Below, piece after piece: positions 16,826-24,760 of a stretch of DNA of 64,000 bases. The notes under the pieces are model-generated. The model was not told the origin of the DNA and did not search any database. It worked only from the letters and a program-made list of their open reading frames with translations. The stretch's first letter is position 1; each line of letters begins with the position of its first letter. Origin of the DNA: Crocinitomicaceae bacterium (GTDB lineage Bacteria > Bacteroidota > Bacteroidia > Flavobacteriales_D > Crocinitomicaceae); NCBI GenBank assembly GCA_018402525.1, contig JAGYIR010000011.1, positions 558,001 to 622,000 on the forward strand, given 5' to 3'. The position numbers and the translations under genes were made by a program.

Positions 16826-18190
16826 ATGAAACACGCTATTTCTTTCCTTATCCTTTTACTTCCTGTTCAAGCAATTTTTGCTCAAATCGCGAATGGCAGT
16901 TTTGAAAACTGGTCGACACTCGATATTTATGACACACCAGCTGAATGGAACAGTTCCAACCAAGAGCAGTTCTACGATGCGAATACCGTATTTCAATCAT
17001 CCGATGCTTCTCACGGTAATTTTTCCGCACAACTAGGTGTGGCACTAAATTATGGAGATACAATTTCCGGGTTCGTTGCACATGGTGATTTAAATACAAA
17101 CACTGGAATTCCTTACACTGATAATTTTGAAGCAGTAGTCGTTGAATATAAAATTGATTTACAACCTAATGATTCTTTGTATCTCGTTCTAGTGCGTTAC
17201 AACGGAGGTACGCCAGTAGATTTTCAAGTGAAACCATTTGCCTTTGGAGCACCTATTGGAACATGGACACCGCAAATTATCCCTGTTGGCAATACTGTTC
17301 AAAACGAGCTACTTATTGGATTTGTCATTGGGAATCCACTAACAGGATACAAACCGTCCCCTGATTCATGGGCGATGGTTGACAACATTAAACTGCTTTC
17401 AGGAGGTCTTTTCATGACTGATTTACCCAACCATAGTTTTGAAAACTGGGAAACAAAAACAGTAGAAGTTCCAGACGATTGGTACACTTTGAACCCATTG
17501 TTGACAAGGCATGATATAGACAACGTGGTAAAGTCAACAGATGCGTTTAGCGGGAATTTTGCAATTGAAATGACGACTGTTGATTGGAATAGTGATATTA
17601 TGCCTGGAATTGTCTCCATGGGTGAAATTGATTTTATGAATGTAGCAAATCCGTTCAGCTACGTGCCATTCAACGATGAGCCAGCGACTGTGTCGGGAGT
17701 ATACAAATATGATCCTCAAGGCGCTGATATTGCTGAATTACAGGTGCTGTTCTACGGAAACGGAAACATCGTTGGATACCACGCTGAGGAGTTTACTGCC
17801 CAATCGAGTTACACGCCATTCGTTGCCAATATTAATTTAGCCTCTACTCCTGACTCGATGCTTTTTCTAGTAGCCTCAGGCGATAATATCGGTTCGAAAT
17901 TGACGTTGGACTTATTGGAATTTGACAGCAATTCGATTGGAGTCGATGAACTTAGTATTCCTGAGTTTAGTTTTTCACCTAATCCAGCTAGTGAAGAAAT
18001 TACGCTCTTTTTGACAGGAACTGAACACGTAAATGCGCGCATTATTTCATCGAATGGAGAAACGGTTTTAAATGCTATCGATGTGAAAAACGGGCACTTA
18101 ATTGATGTAAGAGCATTGCAATCTGGCAACTACTTTGTGGCTATTTCAAGTGGACAAAGCACATCAATAAAGAAACTTATTATTCAATAA
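16826..18190 (+). CDS. T9SS-sorted secreted protein with two beta-sandwich-like repeats
   Basis: I start at ATG 16826 (MKHAISFLILLLPVQAIFAQ, signal peptide); 454 residues. Two modules follow, starting ANGSFENW and LPNHSFENW, each with a D/E-W segment (PAEWNSS, PDDWYTL) some 15 residues on and each ending near a LL/LEF-type strand, so the protein has an internal duplication of about 190 residues. The last 75 residues form a type A sorting domain (FSPNPASEEITLFL ... GNYFVAISSGQSTSIKKLII) that directs T9SS export and surface attachment. A carbohydrate-binding or adhesin role is inference. Confidence 0.8.
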   Translation: MKHAISFLILLLPVQAIFAQIANGSFENWSTLDIYDTPAEWNSSNQEQFYDANTVFQSSDASHGNFSAQLGVALNYGDTISGFVAHGDLNTNTGIPYTDNFEAVVVEYKIDLQPNDSLYLVLVRYNGGTPVDFQVKPFAFGAPIGTWTPQIIPVGNTVQNELLIGFVIGNPLTGYKPSPDSWAMVDNIKLLSGGLFMTDLPNHSFENWETKTVEVPDDWYTLNPLLTRHDIDNVVKSTDAFSGNFAIEMTTVDWNSDIMPGIVSMGEIDFMNVANPFSYVPFNDEPATVSGVYKYDPQGADIAELQVLFYGNGNIVGYHAEEFTAQSSYTPFVANINLASTPDSMLFLVASGDNIGSKLTLDLLEFDSNSIGVDELSIPEFSFSPNPASEEITLFLTGTEHVNARIISSNGETVLNAIDVKNGHLIDVRALQSGNYFVAISSGQSTSIKKLIIQ

Positions 18191-18221
18191 CTATCTAACT
18201 AAAAAAGGTGCGCTTGAAGAA

Positions 18222-18830
18222 TTAATTCTGCACGAATCCCTTTTTAACCTTTGTTGTGCGACCATCTTTAGAAAACCTTACCACGTAGGCGCCATCCAAC
18301 AAGTGGTTATCTATGATTGTTTCCGTGTTCATCTGATCAAGAACATCTTCGATGATGAGTTGCCCATTTAGGTTATATAACTCATAGCGATCAGAATCCG
18401 TGTACTGCAATTTGTATGAGCCAGCTCCAAGAGCAAAGAAGTTAAAGCTACCTGAAGCATCAATTTCATTTATTTGAGCACTGGCATCAACTACAATAGT
18501 TCCTTTCATCCCCATGTCAGCATGGGGTTCACAAATGTAATAATACGTCCCCGGAGTATTAATCACAAACCACATATCAGTTGTGGCTGCACCAAATCCG
18601 ACATCAAAACCACCATTATGATTATCTACATTATTTACCCAATCAATGTAGTCGATTTCCGTCGCTGAGTGATACCCAAGGCTTGTAAACTGGACGGTGT
18701 CTCCTGGTGCCATGTACAATACATCAGGATCATAACCATGATCAAATCCTGTTAATTGATGTGTATTTTGAGCATTTAAGAATGTTGTAAATAAGATTGA
18801 AGCAGTGAATAAGATCTTTTTCATACGCAT
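18222..18830 (-). CDS. Plastocyanin/azurin-like copper protein with T9SS tail
   Basis: A 202-residue protein: signal peptide MRMKKILFTASILFTTFLNA, a cupredoxin domain, and a C-terminal sorting domain (about 125-202, ending TTKVKKGFVQN). The type 1 copper ligands are visible with plastocyanin spacing: H54 (GYHSATE), C100, H103 and M108 in YYYICEPHADMGMKG. It may carry electrons or sequester copper at the cell surface. It is convergent with the preceding T9SS gene; the 31-bp spacer and gene end contain the palindrome AGAATTAATTCT, possibly part of a weak bidirectional terminator. Confidence 0.85.
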   Translation of the reverse strand: MRMKKILFTASILFTTFLNAQNTHQLTGFDHGYDPDVLYMAPGDTVQFTSLGYHSATEIDYIDWVNNVDNHNGGFDVGFGAATTDMWFVINTPGTYYYICEPHADMGMKGTIVVDASAQINEIDASGSFNFFALGAGSYKLQYTDSDRYELYNLNGQLIIEDVLDQMNTETIIDNHLLDGAYVVRFSKDGRTTKVKKGFVQN

Positions 18831-19004
18831 AGTGTTTGGTTGTTTACCTCAAAACTAAAGCACAACTACCGACTATCCAATTCAGTATCAGTGACATTAT
18901 TGGAATCCTTTTTAAACAAATAAGACTGCAATATAGAGTTTCTCAAAACCATGATTCTCCAAAAATTTATCACTTATATTGGTTTTCCGAACGGCTAAAT
19001 CACT

Positions 19005-19012
19005 TATATTTG
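19005..19012 (+). promoter_or_regulatory. TATATTTG -7 element of tRNA-Leu
   Basis: TATATTTG ends nine bases before the tRNA. A TTG at 18979-18981 is 23 bases upstream, slightly long for the -33 box. The 12-mer ATCACTTATATT occurs twice here (about 18969 and 19000). Confidence 0.55.
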
Positions 19013-19020
19013 CACCCCAC

Positions 19021-19103
19021 GCCCTGGTGGTGAAATTGGTAGACATGCAATCTTGAGGGGGTTGTGCACTACGTGCGTGCTGGTTCGAATCCAGTCCAGG
19101 GCA
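19021..19103 (+). tRNA. tRNA-Leu (anticodon GAG)
   Basis: The acceptor stem GCCCTGG pairs perfectly with CCAGGGC at 19096-19102, with A103 as discriminator. The D-arm contains GAAATTGGTAGAC, the anticodon stem CAATC/GGTTG encloses loop TTGAGGG with anticodon GAG, a long class II variable arm follows (GCACTACGTGC), and the T-arm is CTGGTTCGAATCCAG. CCA is not encoded. It reads CUC and CUU leucine codons. Confidence 0.95.
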
Positions 19104-19104
19104 C

Positions 19105-19148
19105 AAAAAGAAAAAGTGGATTGCAGGAGCGATTCGCTTTTTCTTTTT
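19105..19148 (+). terminator. Hairpin terminator after tRNA-Leu
   Basis: AAAAAGAAAAAG at 19105-19116 pairs with CTTTTTCTTTTT at 19137-19148 around a 20-base loop, directly after the tRNA and ending in U-rich sequence. Confidence 0.6.
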
Positions 19149-19270
19149 CCCTCCAAGCTCTCCTTCAAACTCACACTCGTTTACTCCTGGATTTTTCCTT
19201 TTGGCAGTAGTTATTGTAATAATTATGCTCCAATAGGAATCAAACGATTCCTTTTTTTATTTGATTATTT

Positions 19271-19726
19271 TTAGGATAGTATAATTCGCGTTGAGTACTT
19301 AATTTCCTCCAAAACGATTTGACTGTCAATATCACCAATGTTTCGAATCGAAGCGACTTCATTGAGTAAAAAATCTCGGTATTCCTTAATCGTAGAAAAT
19401 CGAACTTTGACCAAAAAATCAAATGTCCCGGAAGTGTGATAGAATTCTCTCACGGCATCAAGATTTACCATTTTTTCAACGAACTCATTTCTCTTTTCCG
19501 ACTGATGATCCTTAATCGTAATATTCATAAAAACTACCAAGTTTTTACCTAATAAATCAGCATCGAGCAAAGCCACGTATTTCTTAATGACTCCAGAGTT
19601 TTGAAGTTTCTTTATTCTTTCGTATATTGGGGTCGCAGTCAAGGATAGTTCAGATGCCATTTCCTTGGCTGTTTTCATAGAGTCACCTTGGAGAATTTCA
19701 AGGATTTTTCTGTCAATATCGTCCAT
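19271..19726 (-). CDS. Lrp/AsnC family transcriptional regulator
   Basis: A 151-residue regulator. Residues 1-60 form the winged helix (MDDIDRKILEILQGDSMKTA, then TPIYERIKKLQNSGVIKKY), and 65-145 form the ligand-binding RAM domain with the dimer-forming beta strands. Lrp proteins sense amino acids. It is divergent from the polyamine operon with 115 bp between starts, so control of that operon by arginine or a related amino acid is a natural inference. A minus-strand TATATTTG at 19746-19753 is its likely -7 element, 19 bases before the ATG. Confidence 0.9.
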   Translation of the reverse strand: MDDIDRKILEILQGDSMKTAKEMASELSLTATPIYERIKKLQNSGVIKKYVALLDADLLGKNLVVFMNITIKDHQSEKRNEFVEKMVNLDAVREFYHTSGTFDFLVKVRFSTIKEYRDFLLNEVASIRNIGDIDSQIVLEEIKYSTRIILS

Positions 19727-19745
19727 ATTTAGTAATTTTCACTAG

Positions 19746-19753
19746 CAAATATA
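19746..19753 (-). promoter_or_regulatory. TATATTTG -7 element of the Lrp gene
   Basis: Minus-strand TATATTTG lies 19 bases before the Lrp start. The rest of the 115-bp divergent spacer is very AT-rich and is the likely place for Lrp binding. No clear TAnnTTTG is present for the rightward gene; AACATTTG near 19817 is one mismatch off. Confidence 0.45.
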
Positions 19754-19841
19754 TGATTTTAATTTTTTTTCACTTAATTTTAAAAAACATTTACAACAAA
19801 TCCCTTTTTTACACAACATTTGCAGAAAATTATTCAACACA

Positions 19842-20138
19842 ATGAACAGGGTTATTAAAGATTTCGCGAAGTTTGATGATTCCACTCAGGAAGACATTTA
19901 CGCTGCGTATTCAGAAGGAGAATTGGAACGCACGAGCTTTCCTTTTAAAGGTGAAATTTCAGAGGGTGTCATCTACAAAACTGATGAAATCCATTACCTA
20001 ATTCCACGTTCTAGCATTATTGCCGGAAAAGCAGGTTCTTCAAAGGACCTTGAAGATGATGATGACGATGACCACGATGATGATGATGAGACAATAGATG
20101 GAGACATCGATACGGAGGAGCTAATCGATGAAGAATAA
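19842..20138 (+). CDS. Small acidic protein at the head of the polyamine operon
   Basis: A 98-residue protein. Residues 1-65 look folded (FAKFDDSTQEDIYAAYSEGE, then a strand-like GVIYKTDEIHYLIP), while the last 33 are strongly acidic with runs of Asp and Glu. No named domain is recognised. It overlaps the arginine decarboxylase start by 11 bases, so the two are coupled in translation. By position it could be a regulator or partner of the decarboxylase, but nothing in the sequence proves this. The GAT/GAC-rich tail resembles, on a smaller scale, the poly-Asp loop of the antiporter at 9 kb. Confidence 0.75.
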   Translation: MNRVIKDFAKFDDSTQEDIYAAYSEGELERTSFPFKGEISEGVIYKTDEIHYLIPRSSIIAGKAGSSKDLEDDDDDDHDDDDETIDGDIDTEELIDEE

Positions 20139-21522
20139 GTACAGAGACCTAATTGAACAAACCTTCGACTTCCCGCAGGAGGAATTTAAAGTCGAGAAAG
20201 GGAACCTGTATTTTCGTGGCTTAGATATGATGTCGCTCATCGACACGTATAAAACGCCATTTCGCTTCACATACCTACCAGCTATTGGTGAACAGATTGA
20301 AAAGTGCAGAGTTTGGTTTAACACTGCCATCAAAGATTTAAATTACGACGGTCGCTACCGGTATTGTTACTGTACAAAAAGCTCGCATTTCAATTTTGTA
20401 TTGGAAGAATGTGCAAAACACAACACAAACATTGAAACATCTTCAGCGTTTGATATTGATATTGTCATCGCGCTTTTCAAAAAGAAATTACTGAAAGACG
20501 ATATTTACGTTATCTGTAACGGATACAAAACGGAATTATACATTCGCAAAATTGCCGAGTTAATTGACTTAGGATTTGATAGAATTATACCAATCATCGA
20601 CAATTTTAGGGAGTTTGAATTACTTGATGAAATCATTGATTCAAAACTAGAAATTGGTATTCGTATTGCATCGGAGGAAGACCCAAAGTTTGAGTTTTAT
20701 ACTTCGCGACTTGGAATCGGCTACAAAGACGTAGTTCCTTTTTACAAATGGAAAATCAAAGACCATAAAAAGTTCAAATTGTCGATGTTGCACTTTTTTG
20801 TGAACACGGGAATTAGAGACAATGCATATTACTGGAATGAGTTACGCAAATTTATCACGGTATATACTGACTTGATTAAAGCAGAGGCACACATCCCCTA
20901 CTTAAATATTGGCGGTGGATTTCCAGTCAAAAACTCATTGGCGTTTGATTTTGACTACGAATACATGGTGCGCGAAATTGTCGCACAAATAAAATCAGGA
21001 GCAGATAGTGTTGATGCAGATCATCCTGATGTATTCACAGAATTCGGTTCGTTTACCGTAGCCGAGTCGGGTGGAATGGTGTTTTCCATTCTCGATCAGA
21101 AAAAACAAAATGATCGTGAAAATTGGAACATGATCAATGGTTCGTTTATGACAACCTTACCAGATACGTGGGCAATTAATAAGCGATTCATCATGCTTCC
21201 AATCAATCGCTGGGAAGACCGATACGAACGTGTATTCTTGGGTGGACTGACATGTGACAGCGACGATTATTACAATTCAGAGCAACACATCAATGCGATT
21301 TACTTGCCAGAATTTAAAAAGAACAAAGAATTGTTCGTTGGTTTCTTCAATTGTGGTGCTTATCAAGAATCCATTTCCGGATACGGTGGAATTAAACACT
21401 GCTTGATTCCCTCGCCAAAACACATATTGATCAACAAAGATGAAAACGGTGAAATCGTTCATTTCGAATACCGAAAAGAACAGACGAATACCGATATGCT
21501 TAAAATTTTAGGATACGAATGA
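20128..21522 (+). CDS. Arginine decarboxylase-like PLP enzyme (alanine racemase fold)
   Basis: A 464-residue fold-type III decarboxylase. YCYCTKSSHFNFVLEEC near residues 72-88 holds the PLP lysine (K78), followed by NIETSSAFDID, a glycine-rich phosphate loop LNIGGGFPVKNS near 264-275, and a catalytic Cys within GGLTCDSDDYYN near 371-382. The Bacteroidetes enzymes of this group make agmatine from arginine; the agmatinase next door supports arginine over ornithine or diaminopimelate as substrate. It overlaps the acidic protein by 11 bases and speB by four. Confidence 0.85.
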   Translation: MKNKYRDLIEQTFDFPQEEFKVEKGNLYFRGLDMMSLIDTYKTPFRFTYLPAIGEQIEKCRVWFNTAIKDLNYDGRYRYCYCTKSSHFNFVLEECAKHNTNIETSSAFDIDIVIALFKKKLLKDDIYVICNGYKTELYIRKIAELIDLGFDRIIPIIDNFREFELLDEIIDSKLEIGIRIASEEDPKFEFYTSRLGIGYKDVVPFYKWKIKDHKKFKLSMLHFFVNTGIRDNAYYWNELRKFITVYTDLIKAEAHIPYLNIGGGFPVKNSLAFDFDYEYMVREIVAQIKSGADSVDADHPDVFTEFGSFTVAESGGMVFSILDQKKQNDRENWNMINGSFMTTLPDTWAINKRFIMLPINRWEDRYERVFLGGLTCDSDDYYNSEQHINAIYLPEFKKNKELFVGFFNCGAYQESISGYGGIKHCLIPSPKHILINKDENGEIVHFEYRKEQTNTDMLKILGYE

Positions 21523-22364
21523 GAACTTTTGCTGGAATCCCAAAAGAAAATGCCCAATACGAGTCGTCTAAGGTCGTTTTAGTCCCTGTGACTTACGATG
21601 GAACCAGTACGTATGGAAAAGGTGCTGACAAAGGTCCAGAAGCGATTCTTGCGGCTGCGGAGAACATGGAACTGTACGACATTGAGACAGATTCAGAACC
21701 ATATTTAAATGGTGTCTACCTTGCTCCTACTGTCACAGAAGACGCATCTCCTGAAGCAATGGTTCAAGCTGTTGAAAAAGCAATTGGCACTTATTTAAGG
21801 GATGGCAAATTTGTCACCATGTTAGGTGGAGAGCATTCTGTGAGTATTGGAGCAATGAAAGCTTTTCATACAAAATATCCAAACCTGAATGTACTTCAAA
21901 TCGATGCTCACTCAGATTTACGTCCAGAATACCAGGGCACACCAAACAATCACGCTTGTGCAATGCATGCAATTGCGAAAAAATGCAACGCTGTTCAAGT
22001 CGGAATTCGAAGCATGGATACTGTAGAATTACCTTTCGTTAAAAAGGAAAATTTCTTCACTTCCTATGCAATTCGTTCCAATCCAAACTGGATACAAGCG
22101 GTCGTTGATCGTTTAGAAGGAGATGTCTACATTACTATCGACTTAGATGCGTTTGATCCATCAATTATGCCGTCCACTGGAACTCCAGAACCTGGGGGAC
22201 TGTTTTGGAATGAGACATTGGATTTGCTTAAAATGGTCTTCAACAAATGCAATGTAGTTGGATTTGACATCGTGGAGCTCGCTCCAATTGATTCACTTTC
22301 AGGTCCCGACTTCATGGCAGCAAAATTATATTACAAATTAATCTCTTATAAATTTCACCTCTAA
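21519..22364 (+). CDS. speB: Agmatinase (ureohydrolase family)
   Basis: A 281-residue binuclear manganese hydrolase. Metal-binding motifs are complete: GGEHSVSIG (His), QIDAHSDLRPEY (Asp, His, Asp) and TIDLDAFDPSIMPSTGTPEPGG (Asp-x-Asp region). Agmatinase splits agmatine into putrescine and urea; arginase and other ureohydrolases share the motifs, but the position directly after arginine decarboxylase, with a four-base ATGA overlap, favours agmatinase. It ends in a TAATG overlap with the deoxyhypusine-synthase-like gene. Confidence 0.92.
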   Translation: MRTFAGIPKENAQYESSKVVLVPVTYDGTSTYGKGADKGPEAILAAAENMELYDIETDSEPYLNGVYLAPTVTEDASPEAMVQAVEKAIGTYLRDGKFVTMLGGEHSVSIGAMKAFHTKYPNLNVLQIDAHSDLRPEYQGTPNNHACAMHAIAKKCNAVQVGIRSMDTVELPFVKKENFFTSYAIRSNPNWIQAVVDRLEGDVYITIDLDAFDPSIMPSTGTPEPGGLFWNETLDLLKMVFNKCNVVGFDIVELAPIDSLSGPDFMAAKLYYKLISYKFHL

Positions 22365-23335
22365 TGGCAAACGAAATCAGATCCTTCATCGAAAAGAATT
22401 TTTTACACTTTAACGCAGCAGCACTTGTTGACGCAGCAAAAGGATATGAAGCACACCTTGCTTCAGGAAAAAAAATGCTGGTTTCTCTTGCAGGTGCAAT
22501 GAGTACAGCAGAATTGGGAATTTCTTTCGCCGAGATGATTCGTCAAAATAAAGTGCATTTGATTTCGTGCACGGGAGCAAATTTAGAGGAAGATTTGATG
22601 AATTTGGTTGCGCATAACAGTTATGAGCGTGTACCACATTACCGCGACTTAACGCCGCAAGATGAATGGGATTTATTGGAAAGGGGAATGAACCGTGTTA
22701 CAGATACATGTATTCCAGAAGAAGAAGCATTTCGTCGCTTGCAAAAACACGTTTTTCAAATCTGGAAAGACGCTGAAGATAAAGGGGAACGCTATTTCCC
22801 GCATGAATTCATGTACAAATTATTGCTTTCAGGTGTTCTTGAGCAATACTACGAAATCGATCCTAAGAATTCATGGATGCTAGCTGCAGCTCAAAAAAAC
22901 CTACCGATCATCGTTCCAGGATGGGAAGATTCAACCATGGGAAATATTTTTGCTTCGTACTGCCTAAAAGGTGAATTGAAAGCATCTACAATGAAATCAG
23001 GTATTGAGTACATGATGTGGTTGGCAGACTACTACACAGAAACGGCTGAAGACAAAGGAATTGGATTCTTCCAAATCGGTGGTGGAATTGCTGGCGATTT
23101 CCCCATTTGTGTCGTGCCGATGTTATACCAAGATATGGAACGCACTGACACCCCGTTTTGGAGTTATTTCTGTCAAATTTCAGATTCAACGACAAGTTAT
23201 GGATCGTATTCCGGTGCCGTACCAAATGAAAAGATCACTTGGGGAAAACTGGACATTACTACCCCAAAATTCATCATTGAATCAGACGCTACGATTGTCG
23301 CTCCGTTGATTTTTGCTTATATCTTGAATCAGTAA
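22364..23335 (+). CDS. Deoxyhypusine synthase-like protein (possible homospermidine synthase)
   Basis: A 323-residue member of the deoxyhypusine synthase fold. SLAGAMSTAELG near 41-52 and SCTGANLEEDL near 68-78 form the NAD site, GGGIAGDF near 239 is the second glycine-rich loop, and ITWGKLD carries K295, matching the lysine that forms the aminobutyl intermediate in eukaryotic enzymes. Bacteria have no eIF5A target, so the likely acceptor of the butylamine group is a free polyamine such as putrescine; this is inference from family and from the agmatinase one base upstream. It closes the operon. Confidence 0.85.
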   Translation: MANEIRSFIEKNFLHFNAAALVDAAKGYEAHLASGKKMLVSLAGAMSTAELGISFAEMIRQNKVHLISCTGANLEEDLMNLVAHNSYERVPHYRDLTPQDEWDLLERGMNRVTDTCIPEEEAFRRLQKHVFQIWKDAEDKGERYFPHEFMYKLLLSGVLEQYYEIDPKNSWMLAAAQKNLPIIVPGWEDSTMGNIFASYCLKGELKASTMKSGIEYMMWLADYYTETAEDKGIGFFQIGGGIAGDFPICVVPMLYQDMERTDTPFWSYFCQISDSTTSYGSYSGAVPNEKITWGKLDITTPKFIIESDATIVAPLIFAYILNQ

Positions 23336-23398
23336 AGTACTTCAGGTAATTGAAGGAGCAATATCAGTCTATCTAAATTCTCGAACGTAGTTTTTAAA

Positions 23399-23417
23399 AA
23401 TCGCAATATTGCGAAAT
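23399..23417. repeat. Single CGCAATATTGCG palindromic repeat unit
   Basis: AATCGCAATATTGCGAAAT contains the perfect palindrome TCGCAATATTGCGA (23401-23414). It is a member of the family at 3.6 kb and 57 kb and lies 64 bp after the polyamine operon. Confidence 0.75.
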
Positions 23418-23466
23418 TGACATATTAATTCCATCGTTGTTTTTACTATTCTTTTATTTTTAACGC

Positions 23467-23988
23467 ATGGAAATTCGTGACCACGTACTAGCTATAAAAA
23501 ATGGACGAAATTTTGATCCGTTGCGCAATTACTTCCGCGAATATCCTGAAAAGCTACCCTTGCTCATTGATTTAATCAACGATTCAGAGAAATACCCTTT
23601 TGCATCCTACGCTTCGTGGGCGTTGACGCACTTGTGTAAAACGCAAGCTGTCGACATTCAACCTCATTACAAAAAAATCATCGATACACTTTTTGCAATA
23701 GAAGATCAATCTGCACGTCGCAATCTCTTATGCACAATCGACCACCTTACGCTCACCTCGTACAAAGAAGGTAAACTGCTTGACAAACTGGTCGGCTTTA
23801 TTGAAAACCATGAGAATAAAGTCGCAGTGCACGTCTACTCGATGCGTTTACTCGCAAAATTGGTAAAAAAATATCCCGAGTTAAAACCTGAGATTTCGGA
23901 ACTACTTCAACTTTATACTGAAAATAAAACTCCAGCTTACGCTTCAGGGATGAAGAATTTCTTTCGAATGACGAAGAATATTGTCTAG
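23467..23988 (+). CDS. HEAT-like helical repeat protein, unknown function
   Basis: A 173-residue, nearly all-helical protein with regularly spaced Leu/Ala helix pairs (about every 35 residues: LLIDLINDSEKYPFASYASW, LFAIEDQSARRNLLCTI, LVGFIENHENKVAVHVYSMR), as in HEAT or armadillo-like repeats. It is a conserved Bacteroidetes hypothetical type; no motif indicates activity. TATTTTTA, one mismatch from the -7 consensus, lies exactly four bases before the ATG. It is transcribed alone between a palindromic repeat and the structured element at 24 kb. Confidence 0.75.
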   Translation: MEIRDHVLAIKNGRNFDPLRNYFREYPEKLPLLIDLINDSEKYPFASYASWALTHLCKTQAVDIQPHYKKIIDTLFAIEDQSARRNLLCTIDHLTLTSYKEGKLLDKLVGFIENHENKVAVHVYSMRLLAKLVKKYPELKPEISELLQLYTENKTPAYASGMKNFFRMTKNIV

Positions 23989-24001
23989 TTCGCACGGATA
24001 A

Positions 24002-24227
24002 GGTAAAAACCGCAAAGCGCACAAGGAAATTTTGAAAATAAAATTGGCAATTAAAGGTCACAAAGAGGTGGCAATAGTCATTGCCTTCGATCCTACGAAG
24101 AAATTCTAATGAATCATCCAAACATCAACGCAGTTACCTTCGGTGCTGCTGTCGCGGTGATGTCATTGCGCAACTTTTTCGTCTAATCCAAGTCCCTTTA
24201 CCTTTGTGCACTTAGCGATGAAAACCA
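24002..24227. repeat. Structured intergenic element with imperfect long inverted ends
   Basis: This lies in a 436-bp gene-free gap (23989-24424). The left end (24002-24026) contains CGCAAAGCGCACAAGG and the right end (24199-24227) contains CCTTTGTGCACTTAGCG, an imperfect inverted pair about 200 bp apart. Between them are two good hairpins: GGCAAT/ATTGCC at 24070-24085 and CTTCG/CGAAG at 24085-24100. There is no coding potential. It looks like a REP- or MITE-like dispersed element, though no second copy is in this window. The remainder of the gap (24228-24424) is AT-rich and ends in the PadR promoter. Confidence 0.55.
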
Positions 24228-24367
24228 CCCAATACCTTTTACGATTGAAAGGCTAAACTAAATATTTTCTATAAAAGAGCATTTTTCTTACACATTTTTT
24301 TATTTTCTATTTTATTGACAAACAATTAATTACAAACTTTTCTCACAAAATTTTAGAAAATAATAGT

Positions 24368-24384
24368 ACTATGTATTGCATAGT
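24368..24384. promoter_or_regulatory. Palindromic operator candidate for PadR
   Basis: ACTATG-TATTG-CATAGT is a perfect 6-bp inverted repeat with a 5-bp spacer. It covers the -33 TTG (24376-24378) of the padR promoter. PadR proteins commonly repress their own gene by binding such a palindrome over the promoter, so autorepression is a direct prediction. Confidence 0.65.
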
Positions 24385-24407
24385 TCAATTTAAAACATAT
24401 ATCTTTG
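24376..24407 (+). promoter_or_regulatory. Promoter of the PadR-PspC operon
   Basis: TTG at 24376-24378, a 21-base spacer and TATCTTTG at 24400-24407 match the Bacteroidetes consensus; the leader to the ATG at 24425 is about 13 bases. Confidence 0.7.
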
Positions 24408-24424
24408 TATAAAATAATAAGGAT

Positions 24425-24760
24425 ATGAAATTAGAAAATACACAAGCGCAAATGCGGAAAGGGATTTTAGAATTCTGTATTCTTTCCATATTAGATAAAA
24501 AGGAAGCTTATCCTTCCGAAATTATCGACACGTTGAAAGATGCCAAATTGATCGTTGTAGAAGGAACTCTTTATCCCCTGCTCACTCGTTTAAAAAATAC
24601 CGAACTTTTGACTTACCGCTGGGAAGAATCAACTTCAGGTCCGCCAAGGAAGTATTATTCACTCACAAAAATGGGAAAAGCTTTCCTGGATGAATTAACA
24701 GAAACATGGATGGAGCTAAATACGGCCGTAACCAAAATCACCAAAAACAATTCAAAATGA
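24425..24760 (+). CDS. PadR family transcriptional regulator
   Basis: A 111-residue winged-helix repressor: LEFCILSILDKKEAYPSEII forms the first helices, VVEGTLYPLLTRLKN is the recognition helix typical of PadR, and SGPPRKYYSLTKMGK is the beta wing. It lacks the long C-terminal dimer domain of PadR subfamily 1. A palindrome over its promoter suggests autoregulation. Its TGA overlaps the PspC gene by four bases (ATGA), so the regulator and membrane protein are made together, an arrangement often seen for PadR-PspC pairs. Confidence 0.92.
   Translation: MKLENTQAQMRKGILEFCILSILDKKEAYPSEIIDTLKDAKLIVVEGTLYPLLTRLKNTELLTYRWEESTSGPPRKYYSLTKMGKAFLDELTETWMELNTAVTKITKNNSK

Noticed and set aside
24053-24120. 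Small gene in the 24-kb gap
   Set aside because: Frames on both strands are short, lack a plausible start and cut across the hairpins; the sequence fits a structured element better.
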